Of a stretch of DNA of 64,000 nucleotides, positions 25,937 through 39,974 are shown piece by piece (position 1 is the stretch's first letter; each line of letters begins with the position of its first letter). The position numbers and the translations under genes were made by a program. The notes below the pieces were generated by a model. It saw only the letters and a program-made list of their open reading frames with translations, was not told where the DNA came from and made no database searches. Origin of the DNA: Vanilla planifolia (Eukaryota > Streptophyta > Magnoliopsida > Asparagales > Orchidaceae); NCBI GenBank assembly GCA_023846275.1, contig JAIUJO010000164.1:1037501-1101500 (forward strand), given 5' to 3'.

Positions 25937-28900
25937 TGTGTAAATGTGTGTATGTTTGTGAGTGTGCATGTTTGTGTATGTATGTATGTTTATGTGTGTG
26001 CTATGTTTGTGCATCTGTGTATGTGCACATTTGTCCATGTGTGCATGGTTGTGTGTGTATGTACGTGTGTGTACATATGTGTATGTTGGACATATGTCTG
26101 TGTGTCTATTTGTTCATATGTGTATGTGTGTGTTTTAGTGTGTGCATAGGTATGGGTTTGTATTCGTGTGTGTGCATGCATGGGTATTAGCATGGGTATG
26201 CATATTCATGTACGCATTTGTTCATGTGTGTGTTTGTGTTTGAGCATGTTTTTGCATTCATGTGTATGTGTATTTAGATGTGAGTGTGCATTCTTGTGTC
26301 TATAGGATTTTGCATGGGTTTGTGTGCATACGCATGCATGGTGTGTGCATATATGAATGTGACTTTGTATATATGTTTGCATGCATATTTGTTGATATGC
26401 ATGTGTGTATGTTTACATGTGTGTGTTTGTGTGTGTGTGTGTGCATGTGTTTGTGTGCATTTGGGTGTCTATGTGTATCTCTATGTGTGTCTGTGGATGC
26501 ATCTTTGTGATTGTGCATGTGTGTGTATGCATGTATATGCATGCGTGCATGTTTGTCTGTATGTTTATGCTTATATGCGAGCATTGAAATTTGTGTGCAT
26601 GTGTGTGTGCATTCGTGTGTGTGTGTGAGTGTTTATATATTTGTGTTCATGTGTATGATTGGGTGCATGTGTGAGGGCCTATACAAGTGCATCAGTTGTT
26701 TGTTCATGTGCATGGATTTGTGTGTGTGTGTGTCTTTGCATGTGCCTATGTATTGATGTTGGTGTGTGCGTGTGCAAGCACATATGTCTATGTCTTCATG
26801 CATGTATGTGTGTATATGTGTGTGTGCATGTGAGAATGTTTGTGTGCATGCATGCTTGTATGTGTGTGTGTTCCTACATGCATGCACGTATGCATGCGTA
26901 TATATCTATATATGTGCATGCATATGTGTATGTGTTTGTGTAATTGTGTGCATGTGTGCATGTGCTTGTGCATGTGTATGTTTGTGTACATTTGTGTGCA
27001 TGTGTGTACCTGTGTGTGTGCATATGTGTGTGTTCTTGCATGCCTATGCTTTATGTGCATGTACATTTGTGTTTGCAAGAATTTGCCTATATACAAGTTG
27101 TTAGTGTGCATGTGCATGTGTGTGCAGGTTGTGCACATGTGCATGCAAACTAGTGTGCATGTGTAGATATGTTTGTGCATGCATACGTACATCTATGTGC
27201 ATGTGTGCTGGTGTGTTCGTGCATGCATATATGTGTATGTGTGTCCATGTGAGTGTGAGTGTGTGTAGTTTCATGTGCATGGACATGTGTGTTCATGCTT
27301 GTACTTGAGCCTAAGTGTGTATTTTTTGTGTGCATCTTTGTATGTGTGCGTATATGTGTATTTGAGTATACATGTGTGTGTTTGTATGCCATATGCATGT
27401 GTTTGTGTGTGTGTGTGTGCATGCATGTGTGTGTGGGTGTGGGCATGTGCATAGGTGTGTGTACATGTAGGTTTGTGTGTGTGGATGTGCAGGGATGTAT
27501 GATTTCGTATGTGTGTTTGCTTTTATTTTTTTGTTAGTTTATCTATGTGTGTGTATGTGCATGCATTCATGTGCATGTGTGCATGTGTGAAGGTGTGTGT
27601 GTAAGTGTATGTGTGCATGCATGTGCATTCACATGTGCATGAGTGCATGTGTGTGCATGAGTGTGTGTGTGAACATGCATGTGTGTGTGTGCACTCATGT
27701 TTGTGTGTTGTGTGTGCATGTGTATGCATGTGTTCGTGTGTGTGTGTACAGATGTGCACGTGTGTATGCTTATGTTTGTTTGCATGTGTGCATGTGTCCT
27801 TGTGAGTGTATGCATGTTTTTTTCATGTGTGTGTGTGCATGTGTGTGTATATGCATGTGTGTATGACTGGATGTGTGCACAAGTGTGCTTGTGTGTGTTT
27901 GTTATTATGCGTGTATGTCTATGTGCATGTGTTTGTATGTGTGTGTTTCTAAATGAGTTTGTGTGTGTATGTGCATACATGCGTGTATGTACACGTATGT
28001 AGGGAAGTGTGTTCTCGTGTGTGCATGCATGTGTATATGTGGTGTGCTTGTCCACATGTGTGTATATGTGTGTGTGTGTGTGAAAGTGCACACGAGTGTA
28101 TGTGTGCATGTTTCAGTGTGTGCATGTGTTTGTCTATGTGTGTTCTTGTGTGCGTGCATGTGATTATACGTGTATGTGTGCATCTATGTGTACATGTGTG
28201 TTCATGTATGTGAGTTTGTGTGTTACAGTGCATATGTGTGTGGGTGCATATGTATTTATTTATGTTTGTGTGCATGCTAGCATTTATGAGTGTTTGTGCA
28301 TGTGAATGTGTGTTGATCTGCATGAATGTGTTCCTATGTTTTTGTGTTCGAATGTGTTTGTGTGCATGTTTATTTTTGTGTGTGTGTATATGCACATATA
28401 TGTGAATTCATGTGTGTATGTGCATTCATGTGTGTATTTGTGCATTTGTGCTTGTGTGCTTGCATGCTTGTTTGTGTATTTGTGTATGTATACGTAGGTA
28501 TGCATGTGTGTGCATTTGTGTGTGTGTGGAGGGGTGTGTGTGTGTTTGTGCATTTGTGCATGTGTACACGTGTATGTGCATGTTTGTTTGTGTGCATGTA
28601 TGTGTGCATGTTTGTGTACATGTGTGAGTGCATGCAAGTGTATGTAAATATGTTCATTTCTATGTGTGTGATTACATGTATATACATGCATATGTGTACA
28701 TGTGTTTGTGCATATGTATGTGTGTATGCATGAATGTGTGTGTATGTGTACAAATGTGTTTCTTTGGGTGTGTATGAATGCTTGTGTATGTGTTTGTGTC
28801 TTTATGCATGTGGGTGCATATGCGTGCAATTGTGCATATGCATACATTTGTGCGCATGTGTTTGCTTGCATGCTTTTATGTTTTATGAATATGTGTATGT

Positions 28901-31900
28901 GTTTGCATGTGCTTATGTATATGTGAATGTGTGTGCATGCACATGTGCATGCTTATGTAGGTGAATATGTTTATGAGTCATTGTGTGTGTGTGTGTATGG
29001 GTGTGTGTGTGTATGTGTGATTGTGTTATTGCATTCATTTGCATGCGTGTGTGTACATTAATGGGAATGTATGTCCATGTCTGTGTGCATGGGTGTGTGT
29101 ACTTGTAAGTGTATGTCTATGAGTGTTTGTGTGTGCATGGTTCTATAATGGTCCTTATACAGGTGCATGTGTGTGCAAGTGCATTCATGTTTGTGTGTAT
29201 ACATGTGCCTATGTCTGCATTTGTTTTTGTGTGTACTTCTGTCCCTATGTGTTCATTTGTGTGTGTGTGTGTGTTAGTGTGTGTGTGTGTAGGTGTGTGA
29301 GTTTGTGCATGTGCATATATCTATTAGTAAACTTGTGTGCATGGCCACATATGTGTGCATTTGTATCTGTGTGTGTATATGTGCACATGCTGATGTGAAC
29401 GTGTGTCTGTGTTATGTGTGCCTGTCTATGTGTATGTGTGTGTGTGTGGGTGTGGCTACTCTTATGTGTGTGTACGTGCATATGTGTTTTGTGGACATAT
29501 GCATGTGTATGCATGTGCATGTGTGTTTATGAGTGCACTTATGTGTGCATGTCTATGTGTGTGCACTAATGCACGTGAGTTTGATTATGCTCGCGTAAGT
29601 GTCTTCATGCATACAAGTGTGCAGAGATGTGTGCCGTGTGTGTGTGTGCTAGCTCATGTCTTTGTTAGGAGTATGCTTACACGTGCATTTGTATTTGTGT
29701 GTGTGCATTTGCTAGTTTGTGTGTGTGTGAGTGCATGCATGTGAGCTTGTGTGTGTGTGTAGGGGTGCATGTTTGTGTACTTGTACTTGCATACATGTGA
29801 GTGGGTGTGTGGATGTGTGCACATGTTTGCATATGTGAACATGTGTGTGTGTGCATGCACATGTGTATGAATGTGTGTATGAGTGTGCGAACGTGTGTGT
29901 GTGTGTGTGTCTATGCATGGGCATGTGTGTGTTTATGTGTATTTGTGTATGCATAAGTGAGCATGTGCGTGCTTGTTCTTATGTTTGTGTGTGTACAAAT
30001 GTGTGTGTGTGTGTATGCATGTATGAGTGCATGTGTGTGTATGGTATCTGCATATGTGTGCACATGTTTTTGCTCATGTTTGTGTGTTTATGTGTTTGTG
30101 TATTTGTTTACAAGAATGCTTATCTGCATGCATGTGTGTGTGTATATGCATATGCTTTTGTGTGCATTTGTATGTATGTGTGCATTTATTAAGTGCATTT
30201 GTGTGTGTTTATGTTTATGTATGTGAGCATGCATGTGTTTGTTTATGGGTGTATGTGCTAGCATGTGTGAGTGTGTGTTCGTGCATTTGTGTATGTGTGT
30301 GAGCATGTGCATGTATGTGCACACGTGTATGTTCATGTGTGTACATGTGCATGTTTGTGAGTGTGTCAGTATTTGTGCTTTCTTGTGCATGTGTGTGCAT
30401 GTGCTTTTGTGTGCATGTAAGTGTGCATGTGCATGCATGAGTGTAGAGTACATATGTGTGCCTGTGTGTGTTTTTGTGTGCATGAATACAAGAGTTTGTG
30501 TGTGCATGTACATAAGCATGTGTGTGTGTGTGTTCATTTACATGTTTGCATGCATGTGTGTGCATATGTGTGCATGTATTTGTGCATATATGTGCATACT
30601 ATTTTTTGTGGGTCTATACCTATAATGTGTGTGTTCCTCTGTGTATGTGTGTATGTGTGCGTGTATGCATGTGTGAATGCATTCACGTGTATGTTTGCAT
30701 GTACAAGCCATGTGTCTATGAACATGTATGCATATCTCTATGTGTGTGCATGTGTATGTATGTGTGCATGTGGGAGTATATGTACATGTGTGTGTGTGTG
30801 TGCATGCATGAATTACTTGTGTGTGTGTGACTATGTGTCTATACATGCATGTGTGTGGGTGCATGTTGACATGTGTGTGTGTGTGTGTGTGCGTGTGCCT
30901 CTGTGTATGTACGAGTTTGTATAAGAGCATGTGTGTGTGCATGTTTGTATGGTGCATGTGTATGTTTGTGCAAGTGCATGTGCATGCATGTGCATGTGTT
31001 TGTGTGCATGCGCGTATGCATGTTTGTGTGTACAAGCATGTGTGTGCACGTATGTGTACGTCGGTGTATTTGTGTCTGAGCATAGATGTTTGTATGCTTG
31101 TTTGTACATGTGTGTTTCTCTATGTGCATGTGTTTGAGCATACATGTTGTGTGTATGCATCTTTGTGAGCATGTGTTTGTGCATGTGTGTCCATACGTAT
31201 GTGTGGGCATGTGTACATTTTTCTTCATTAGAGTGCATGTGTGTGTATGTGGTTTTGTGCATGGCTTGGTGCATGTGTGTGTGTGTGTGCATGTCCATTT
31301 ATATGTTTGTGTTTGAGTGTGTACATATGTGTAAATGTGTGTGTATGTGCAGGTCTGTGAGTGTGTCTGTGTGTATGTTCTTATGCATGTGTGCATTTGT
31401 GTGCATGCTTGTATGTGTGTTTGTGAGTATGTGTTTGTGTGTGTGCCACTGTGTGCTTCTTTGTGTATGTGTAGGTGTGGATGTGCATGTTGTGTGTGTA
31501 TATTTGTGTGCATTTGTGTGCCTACTTGTTCATGTATAGGTGTGTCTATCCATCTGGATGTATGTGCATGCAAATGTGTTTTATGTGTGCATGGGCATGT
31601 GTGTGCATCCTTTAGTGTGTGGTGTCTGTGCATGTCGATATCCATGTGTGTGTGTATTTGTACGCATGCATACATGTCTATATAGTTTTGTGTTTGTGAG
31701 TGTTGCAATCATGTGGGCATGTGTGAATTTGTGCATTTGTGTGCATCGCACATGTCTATTTGTGGATGTGCATGTGTGTGTGTGCATGTGCTTTTGTCTG
31801 GATGTGCGTATGTATACATGGTTGTATGTGGTTGTGTATGTGTGTCTGCCTATGCATGTGCATATGCATGTATGTCGGTGCATGTGCTTGCAAATGTGAG

Positions 31901-32033
31901 GGCATGTGTGTGCATGTTAGTGGTGCGAGTGAGTATGAGTGCATGTGTGTATGTGTATATCTGCATATTATATGTGTGAATCGATACACATGTGCTTGTA
32001 TGTGCGACTGTGTGCATGTGTGGTGCATGTATT

Positions 32034-32085
32034 AATATGGAAAAAGTTTATTAAAGTCAAAATAAGTTAAATTACAAATGCTAAA
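32034..32085. other. AT-rich non-repeat scar at the point where the repeat strand flips
   Basis: About 52 bp of A-rich sequence, with words AAAAAGTTTATTAAAGTC and AAGTTAAATTACAAATGC, separates TG-rich array on the left from CA-rich array on the right. It has no coding potential and I do not recognise it. It could be filler at a rearrangement breakpoint or the end of a mobile element. Its low G content is unlike the array but similar in style to the inserts at 44.5 kb and 51.2 kb. Confidence 0.75.
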
Positions 32086-32190
32086 CACACACTCACACAA
32101 ACTGACACATGCACGCACACACACAATAACACCCACCCACACACACGAACACACACATACACTCACACACAATCACACATAGACTCACAC
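32086..32190 (-). repeat. Inverted (CA-rich) segment of the repeat array
   Basis: Here the + strand reads ACACACACTCACACAAACTG and similar words, the reverse complement of the rest of the window. CA-rich words continue to about 32,190. A mixed zone containing CATGGACATGTACACACATG then returns to TG-rich sequence by about 32,230. It is the only sizeable orientation switch I can see. A small inversion or a fold-back repair event next to the AT-rich scar is the simplest reading. Confidence 0.85.
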
Positions 32191-35100
32191 ATATACAGGC
32201 ATGGACATGTACACACATGCAAGTGTAGTAGCATACATGTGTGCGTTTATTGATATGTGTCGGTGTGCATTTGTGAGTGTGTGTGTATGTGTGCTTATGT
32301 ATTTGTCTACATGCATGCACATCTGTATGTTTGATGATGCACATGTGTGTTCACTTCTTTGTGTGTGTCCATGTGTGTATGCATGCATGTGTGTGAGTGT
32401 GTGTGCGTGTTTGAGTGTGGTTATTTGCCTATGTGTGTTCATGATTGTATATGTGTGAGTGTATGCATACGTTTGTGTGTTTATGTTTACACATTTTTCT
32501 TGTGCATATGCATGTGAGTGCTAAGGTTACTTTGCACATGTGTGGGTGTACGTGTGTATCTTTACTTTCTTACATGGGTCTACGTGCAAGTGTGTTTGTT
32601 TGTGTGTATGTGCTTGTGCATGCATGTTTTTAAGTTTTCTTATGTGTGTGGATGTAGTAGTGTGTGTGTCTGGGTCTTTACACACGTGTGTATGTTGGGG
32701 AATGGTTGTGTGTGTACCTTTGTGTTTGCATGTGCATACATGTTGCTATCATTTTGTGTATGTATGTATACATGTGCATGCATGTTTGTGTTTGTGTATG
32801 TGTATGGTAGATTTTTGCATGTATGTACATGCATATGTGTGGTGCATACATGTACATGTGTGTGTTCGTGCATGTGTGCATGCATGTTTATATGCACATG
32901 TACATGTATGTCTGTGTGTTTGTGCATTTGTGTCTATACTTGTGCTTGTGTGTGTGCATATATTTGTGCATTTATACTTATGGGTATGTGCATGCATGCA
33001 TGCATTGGTGTGTGTGAGTGCATATGTGTGTGCATACACAAGCATGTGTATCTATGTGTGTGGAAACACATACATGTGTTTGTACATTTGTGCATTCATG
33101 CATGTACGTGCACATATGTATGTGCATGTGCACATGTGTGTGTATGTGTGTGTGCATTTGTGTTTCTATATGTGCATATGTGTGCATGTGCATTTATATA
33201 CGTTTACATTTTTGTTAGGGTGTATATGTGTGTTATTATGTATGGGTGTGTGTGTATACATGTGTGTGTACATGCATGTTTGTGCATGTGTTTGAGCCTG
33301 TGTGTATGTCTGTGTGTATATTTGTGTTCTTGTTCATTCATAAGCATATATGTGTGTGTGTTTATGCATTTATGTGTGTTTGTTGGTGCATGTGTGTGTA
33401 GGTGTGTATATGGGTGTACACATATGTGTATTGTTGTAAGGATTCTTCTGTGTGCATTTGTAAGTGTGTGTGTGCATTTTCATAGATGTCTGTCTATACT
33501 TGTGTGCTTGTGTGTGTGCATATATATGCTTTTGTCTGTGTCTATGTATGTCTTTGTGTGTGTGAGTATAAGTGTGTACACATTTGTATATGTGCATGCA
33601 TGTGTGTTCCCATGCTCATGTGAGTGTGCATCCATTCAGGTGCATTTATATGTGTGTCTTTTTTGAGTCTATGCATGAGTATGCATGCATGTGCATGGAT
33701 GTGAGTGAGCATGTGCATGTAGGTGTGCATGTGCATATGTGCCTCTATGTATCCATTTGCATGTGCGTGTGAGTCTCTGTGTGCATGCATTTGTGTGTTT
33801 ATGTGTAAGCATATGTGTGCGTGTCTATACAAGTGTGTGTGTGTGTGTGTGTTTGTGTTTGTGCATATTTTTATGTGTGTATGCACTCACATGTGTTCAT
33901 GTTCATGTGTGTTCATATGTGTAGGTGTGCATATGTGTGTACGTGCACATATATAGTCATGTTTTTATGTGTTTGTGTTCATGCATGTGTGTGTCTTTAC
34001 ATGCACTTGTCTGTGTGTGTGTGCTTGTGTATGTATGTTTGTTTTTGCACGTGGGTGTGTGTGTGTTTGTGTGTGAGGGTGCATGTGTGTATATGTGTGC
34101 ACATATAAACAAGAGAATGTGTGTTTGCATGTGTGGTGTGTGAGTGCTTGTGCAAGTGCATATGCATGTATGTGTGTGTGCCTTTGTTTGTTTGTGCATA
34201 TGTTTATTTGTGTATGCATGGGTGTATGTGGTTGCATGTGCATGTGTGTGTCTACAGCTTTGCGTGTCTATACTATTATAAATATTCATATATGTGTTTG
34301 TGAGCAAGCAGGTTTGTGTGCATATGTGCAAGAGTTTGTTGACATTTGTGCATGTATGCATGACTGTGTATGCATGCGTGCTTGTGTACATGCGTGCATG
34401 TGTGCATGTGTATGCATATATGTGTGTGTGTGTTCACATGCATGTATGTGTGTATGCATGTGGGTGTGTGCATGCATGCAAGTGTGTGCATGTGCATGTC
34501 TATGTATGGTTGTGCTCATGTGTCTGTATGTGTGTGTGTGTGTGTGCATGTGCATACATTATGTATATGTTCATTTATGTGTGTGTGCATGCATATTTAT
34601 GTGTGCATGTGTTTTTGTGTGTGTATGGGTGCATAAATGTGTGTAAACATTTGTTTGTGTGTTCATACCTACTTGTATATGTGAGTAGGAGGATGGGTGT
34701 ATGCATGCATGTGAATGTGTGTTTGTGCATGTACATGCCTGCATATATGTGTGCATTTCGTATGAGTGTGTGCGCATGTGTGCATTTTTTTGTGTGTGCA
34801 CATGTGGTAGTTTGTTTGTGTGCGTATGCACCATCTACATGCTTGTAGGTGTATGTTTGGGTGTGTGTTTGTTAGCGTATGCTTGCTTATGTGTATGCAT
34901 GTATTTATGTGTGTGTGTGTGTGCATGCATATGTTTGTCTCTATATGTGTGTATGCATATGTGAGCTGGTTGTACTCATTTGTGTGCATCCTTGTATGCT
35001 TTTATGAATGTGTTTGTGCATGTGCAAGCACGTGTGTGCATGTGTGTGAGCACATACATGTGTGTAAATCTATGTGCATGGGTCATTTTTCATGTGTGTG

Positions 35101-38100
35101 AGTGTGCATGTATGTGAGACTTTGCATGTCTATGTGTGTGTGTAGGTGTGTGTATGCATGTATGTATGCATGTGTATATGTGTGTGTGTGTGTACATCCA
35201 TGTGTGTGTTTTTATGTTTGTGGATGTGTCCATGCACACATGTGTGTGTACATGCATGTATAAGTGTGTGTGCATCAGTGCACGTGTGTATATACATGTG
35301 TGTGTATTTGTGCATATGCATGCATGTGTGTACTCATAATGATATGTGCCTTTCTATGTGTCTGCTTGTGCATATTTGTGTGTGTGTGTGTGTGTACTCA
35401 TGTGTGTACATATATGTTTCTATATGAGTGTGCATTCATGTATGTGTATGTGTGTGTGAGTGTGTACTTTTGTGAGCACCTATGCATGTGCATGTACATC
35501 TAGTTGCACGCTCATTAATGTGTGTGTGCTTGTGCATGCTTGGGCATGTGTCTACATGAGCAGGTGTGCATGTCTGCATGGCTACACATGTGTGTGCAGA
35601 TGTGTATGAGCAATTGGGTTTGTGTTTGTGTGCTTACTTGTTAGAGTTTGTGTGTTTGTGTTAGTGTGTGCATGTGCATATGTATGCATTTGCTTGCATG
35701 TGTGTGTTTGTGCTTGTGTGTGTCAGTGTGTTTTTGTGTCTATATGCGTGTGAGTGTATGCATATAGATATGTGCATACATGCAACTATAGGTGTGTATT
35801 TGTCCATGTACGTGTGTATGAGTATGTGTTTGTGCCTATGTGTGCATGTGTATGTGTGTATGTGTGTGTGTGCATATATGTGTATATGCATTTATATGTG
35901 TACGTGTGTACCTATGTGTTTGTGAGTTCTTGTGTGTGTGTAGAGTTGTGAGCATATGTGCACGCATTCACACATGTGTTCTTGCATGTGTGCATGAATG
36001 CAAGCAAGAGTGCACATGTGTGTGTTGGTGTGTGTATTTGTATGCATGTTTATGTGTGTGCATGTTCATATGTATGTTTGTGTGCATGTATATGTGTGTA
36101 TATGTGCACATGTGTTCGTGTAAATGTTTATGCATGTGTGCCTTTGTGCAGGTTTAAGCATGTGTTGGTGTGTGCATATTCATGTGTGCTATGTGTCCAT
36201 GCATGTATGTGTATGCAATTATGCATGGGTGTGGGTGTGGGTGTGAGTGCATTTATGAACTTGTGCATGTTTGTGTGTCCCTCCATAAGTGCATAGGTGA
36301 TTCCCTTTTATGTGCACACTTTTGTGAATATGTGCATGTGTTTGTGCATGTGTGTGCATGTGTACATGTGCATATGTGGGTGAGTCTGTGCATGCATGTA
36401 TGTGCATGTGTGCACATCTAAGTGTGTATGCTTGTCCATGGATTTTCATTTGTATGTATATGTGTATGCATGCATGTGATTATGCATGTGTGTACATATT
36501 TGTGTTCATGTGTGCATGTGTGCGCACATGTACATGTTGGTGTACATGTGTGTGCATGTGTCTGCATATGTTTGTGTGTGTGTGGGTGTGTGTGTGTATG
36601 GTTATGTGTGTGCACATGTGTGTGTGCTTGTATGAGCATGTGTCAGTGCATGCATGTGTGCATGTGTGCATGCATTCGATGTATGTGGTCATATGTACAT
36701 GTTTGTGTGTTTATGCCTGGGTGTGTGTGTGTGTGTATTCATGTGCATGTGCATACTAGCATGAGTGTGTTTGCATTTGTGTGTATCTATGCACATGTGG
36801 TTGTGTGTGTGACCTCGGATGAGTGTATGTGGGCATGTGCATGTGTGTGTGTGTATGTGTTTGTTGAGTGTGTGAGTGTATGCATATGTATGTGCACGAG
36901 TATATGTGTGCACATGTGCACATGTGTGCATACCTATATGAGTTTGCATCTATGCATGTGTTCTTGTGTATGTTTATTCACGTGTGTGTGTGTATATGCA
37001 TGTTCTTATGTGTGAGTGTGTGCATGTGCATGTATGTGTATGCATGCATGCGTGTAGACATATGTATGTGTTCATGTGTGTGCATATGTGTACATGTGTC
37101 TGAGTCCTTTTGTTTATATGCATGTGTATGTGTATGTGTGTGTGTGTGCATAGGTTTGTGTGTGTGAACAAGTGTGCATGTTTGAGCATGTTGGGGTGTG
37201 TGTTAGTGTGTGTGTGTGTGCATGCATGCAAGTTTGTGTGTGCATGTGTGTGTGGATGGGTTTGTAAGTTCATGTACACTTTTGTGCATGTGTGTGCTTG
37301 TGTATGAGTTTGTGTGTGCGTGTGTGTGTGTGTGTGTCAGTGTTCATACTATTATGTGTGTATGTACATGTGCACATGTCTATATGTGAGTTTAGGTGTG
37401 TGTGCATTTGTGGATGTGTGGTTGTGTACACAAGCATTTGCATGTATGTATGTGTGTGTGCATCTATGCACATGTGCTTGTGTTTGTGCATGAGTGCATC
37501 GATGCATGAGTGTGCATGAGCATTTGTTTGTGCATGTATATATACATTTGTATGTGCATATTCACATGTTTGAATGTGTGTGGAAGTGTATGTGTGCATG
37601 CATGTGTGTGTGCACTCTATTTGTGTATGTCTGCATGTTTGTGAGTATGTGTATGAGCATGAGTGTGAATGTGTGTGTATGCATACAGACATATGTGTTT
37701 GTGCATGCATGCATCAATGCATTTGGGTATTTGTGCATGCTTACATGTGCATTTATGTGTATGTATTTTTATGTATGTGTGTGTGTATGTGCATGCATGT
37801 GCATAGGCATATATGTTTGCACCTATGTGTATAAGTGTGTGTATCTCTATGTGTGTGTGAATCTATATATGAATGAATGTGCATGTGTGTGCATGTGTTA
37901 TCATGTACATTTACAAGCATCTGCATGCTCGTGCTTGTACGTGTGCATGTGTTTGTACATGAGTGTCCATGCTTTTAATCCTTTATGCTTGTGTGCCTCT
38001 ATCTTTGCATGTTTATGTGTGTGTATGTTCTTGTGCATGTGTGTGAGGGAAGTATGTCTGCAAGTGTATGTGCGTGTGTATGTGCATGCTTGTGTATGTA

Positions 38101-38845
38101 CATTTGTGTACAGATGTGTATGTACATTTGTGTATCTATTTTTGTGTGCATGTATATGTATAGACATGTGTTCTCATTCATGTGTGTTTGTGGGTGCTTG
38201 TATGTGTTCATGTTGTGCCTGTGTGTAATCTTGGATGTGCATGTGTGTGTTTGATCTATGTGTGTGCATATGTGTACAGTGCATATGTTTATGTATGTGT
38301 TTGTATTCATGTGTGTACGTGTAAATGTATATATATGTATATGTGTGCATCTGGTTATGTGTATGTTTGTATTCTATGTGTGTTGTGTGTCCAATTATCT
38401 TTGTGTATATGTGTGCATGTGTGTGTGATTGTACATGTGTGCATGTGCACATTTGTGCATGTGTGTGAGTATGTGTGTGTGCTTTCTCATTTGTGTGAGA
38501 GTGTCTGTGTGTATGCATGTGCTTATGTATTTGATCCTATGCATGAGTGTGTGTATGTGTGTGTGTATGTTTTTATACTTTCGTGTATGTGTGTGTAGGT
38601 GTGTGCATGTTTGCATGTGCATGCATGCATGCATGTGTGTATGTGTGTTTTTGTTAATGCTTATGTGTGCAAGGGGGAGCACGTGAGTGTATGTGGGTGC
38701 ATGTGTGTACCTTTGTGTGTACATATATCTCTATGTGTGCATATGTGCACATGCCAGTGTGTGTGTGTATGTGTGCATATATGTATGTGTGTTTGCATGT
38801 GTGTGCATGCATCTGTTCTTACTTGTGTGGTTTTGTGTGTATGTG

Positions 38846-38897
38846 TGCATGTGTGAATGTGCATGCATGTGTGCATGTGTGAATGTGCATGCATGTG
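38846..38897 (+). repeat. 26-bp tandem duplication
   Basis: Two adjacent copies containing GTGTGAATGTGCATGCATG, with an offset of 26 bp and no difference in the core. Confidence 0.85.
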
Positions 38898-39870
38898 TGT
38901 GAGTATTTCAGCTTACATGTGTGCACATGTGGGTGTGTGAGTGCATGTGTGTGTGTGTGTGTGCATTGTTTGCATGTGCTTGTGCTATGTATGCATGTCT
39001 ATAAATATGCATCTATTCCCATGTGTTTTATGATTAAGTATACGTGTGTTTGTGTCTGTATATGTTTGAAGATATTTTTACGTGTGCATGTGCATGTGTA
39101 TGTACTTGTGTGTATGTGTGAGTTTGTTCGCAAGTGAGGCTGTGTGTTTGTAGCTATATCTATGTGCGTGTAAATGGGTCTGTTTCTTATGTAAGCATGG
39201 ATGCATGCATGTGTGCATGTTTATATGCATTCTTGTGCATGAATGTGTGCTTGCATGTGTGTCTGCATATTCTTGTGTGTGTGTGTGTGCATCTATGTGT
39301 GTGTATGCATATACATGTGTGTGCATGTATGTGTTATTGTGAATGTGTGCCCATGCACGTGTGTGTTCTTATGTGGGTGTGCATGCACATGTGTGTGTTT
39401 GTGTGAGCTATGCATGTTTATTGTTGTGTGTGTGCATGTGCACATGCATGTGTGTATGTGCATGGGTGTGTGTATATGTGCACGTGTGCTTTTCCATGTG
39501 TGAGTAGGAGTGTGTGCACATGTGTTCCCATGTTTGTGTTCGTACATGCTTATCTATGAGTGCTTGTGTATCTAGCTATCCACGTGTATGTGTTTCTGTG
39601 TGTTTATGTTCACATGTATGTGCAAATGTGTATGCATGTCTGTGTCTACATTAGTATGGGTTTGTGTGTTTGTGTGCATATGTGTGTGTATGTGCATGAA
39701 TGTGAATATGTATTTGGGAGTGTGTGAGTATGTGCACATGCATGCATGGTGTGTGAGCATGCATGCATGTATAGCTATGGGTGTGTGGGTGCATGTGTGC
39801 TCGTGTGTGTCGATGCATGTCGGTATTTTTGTGTGCAAGAGCATGAGTGCTATTATGAGCATGTGAGTCT

Positions 39871-39974
39871 ATGTGTCTACACGTAGGCATAGTGTGTGGG
39901 ATTGTGTGTGTGTGTGCATGTGTGTCGACATGTGGGCATAGTTTGTGTGTGGCTGCTTATGCGTGTGTGTCTGC
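39871..39974 (+). repeat. 52-bp imperfect tandem duplication
   Basis: GTGTCTACACGTAGGCATAG at 39871 is repeated as GTGTCGACATGTGGGCATAG at 39923. Both are followed by a GTGTG stretch. The offset is 52 bp. Confidence 0.7.

Larger units (their letters stand above)
1..32033 (+). repeat. Degenerate TG-rich simple-repeat array, block 1
   Basis: The + strand is overwhelmingly TG dinucleotides, with scattered CA, TA, TT and AG steps. Typical words are TGTGTGCATG, TGTGTATG, TTTGTGTG and TGAGTGTG. There is no fixed monomer length and no unique sequence longer than a few tens of bases. C occurs mostly inside CA, and CG is visibly scarce. No start-site context, codon structure or conserved protein motif appears in any frame, so I annotate the whole block as non-coding repeat. 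Local tandem copies inside it are listed separately. It could be described as a very long imperfect microsatellite or as a satellite built from one; the absence of a constant period favours the former. Confidence 0.95.

Noticed and set aside
30839..31708. 289-codon His/Thr-rich open frame (-)
   Set aside because: Translation of CA/AC-rich complement of the array. Histidine-rich metal-binding protein was considered, but every block of the array gives the same string.
32518..33666. 382-codon open frame (+)
   Set aside because: Same low-complexity Cys/Val/Phe pattern from TG repeat, with overlapping frames in other phases and no conserved motif.
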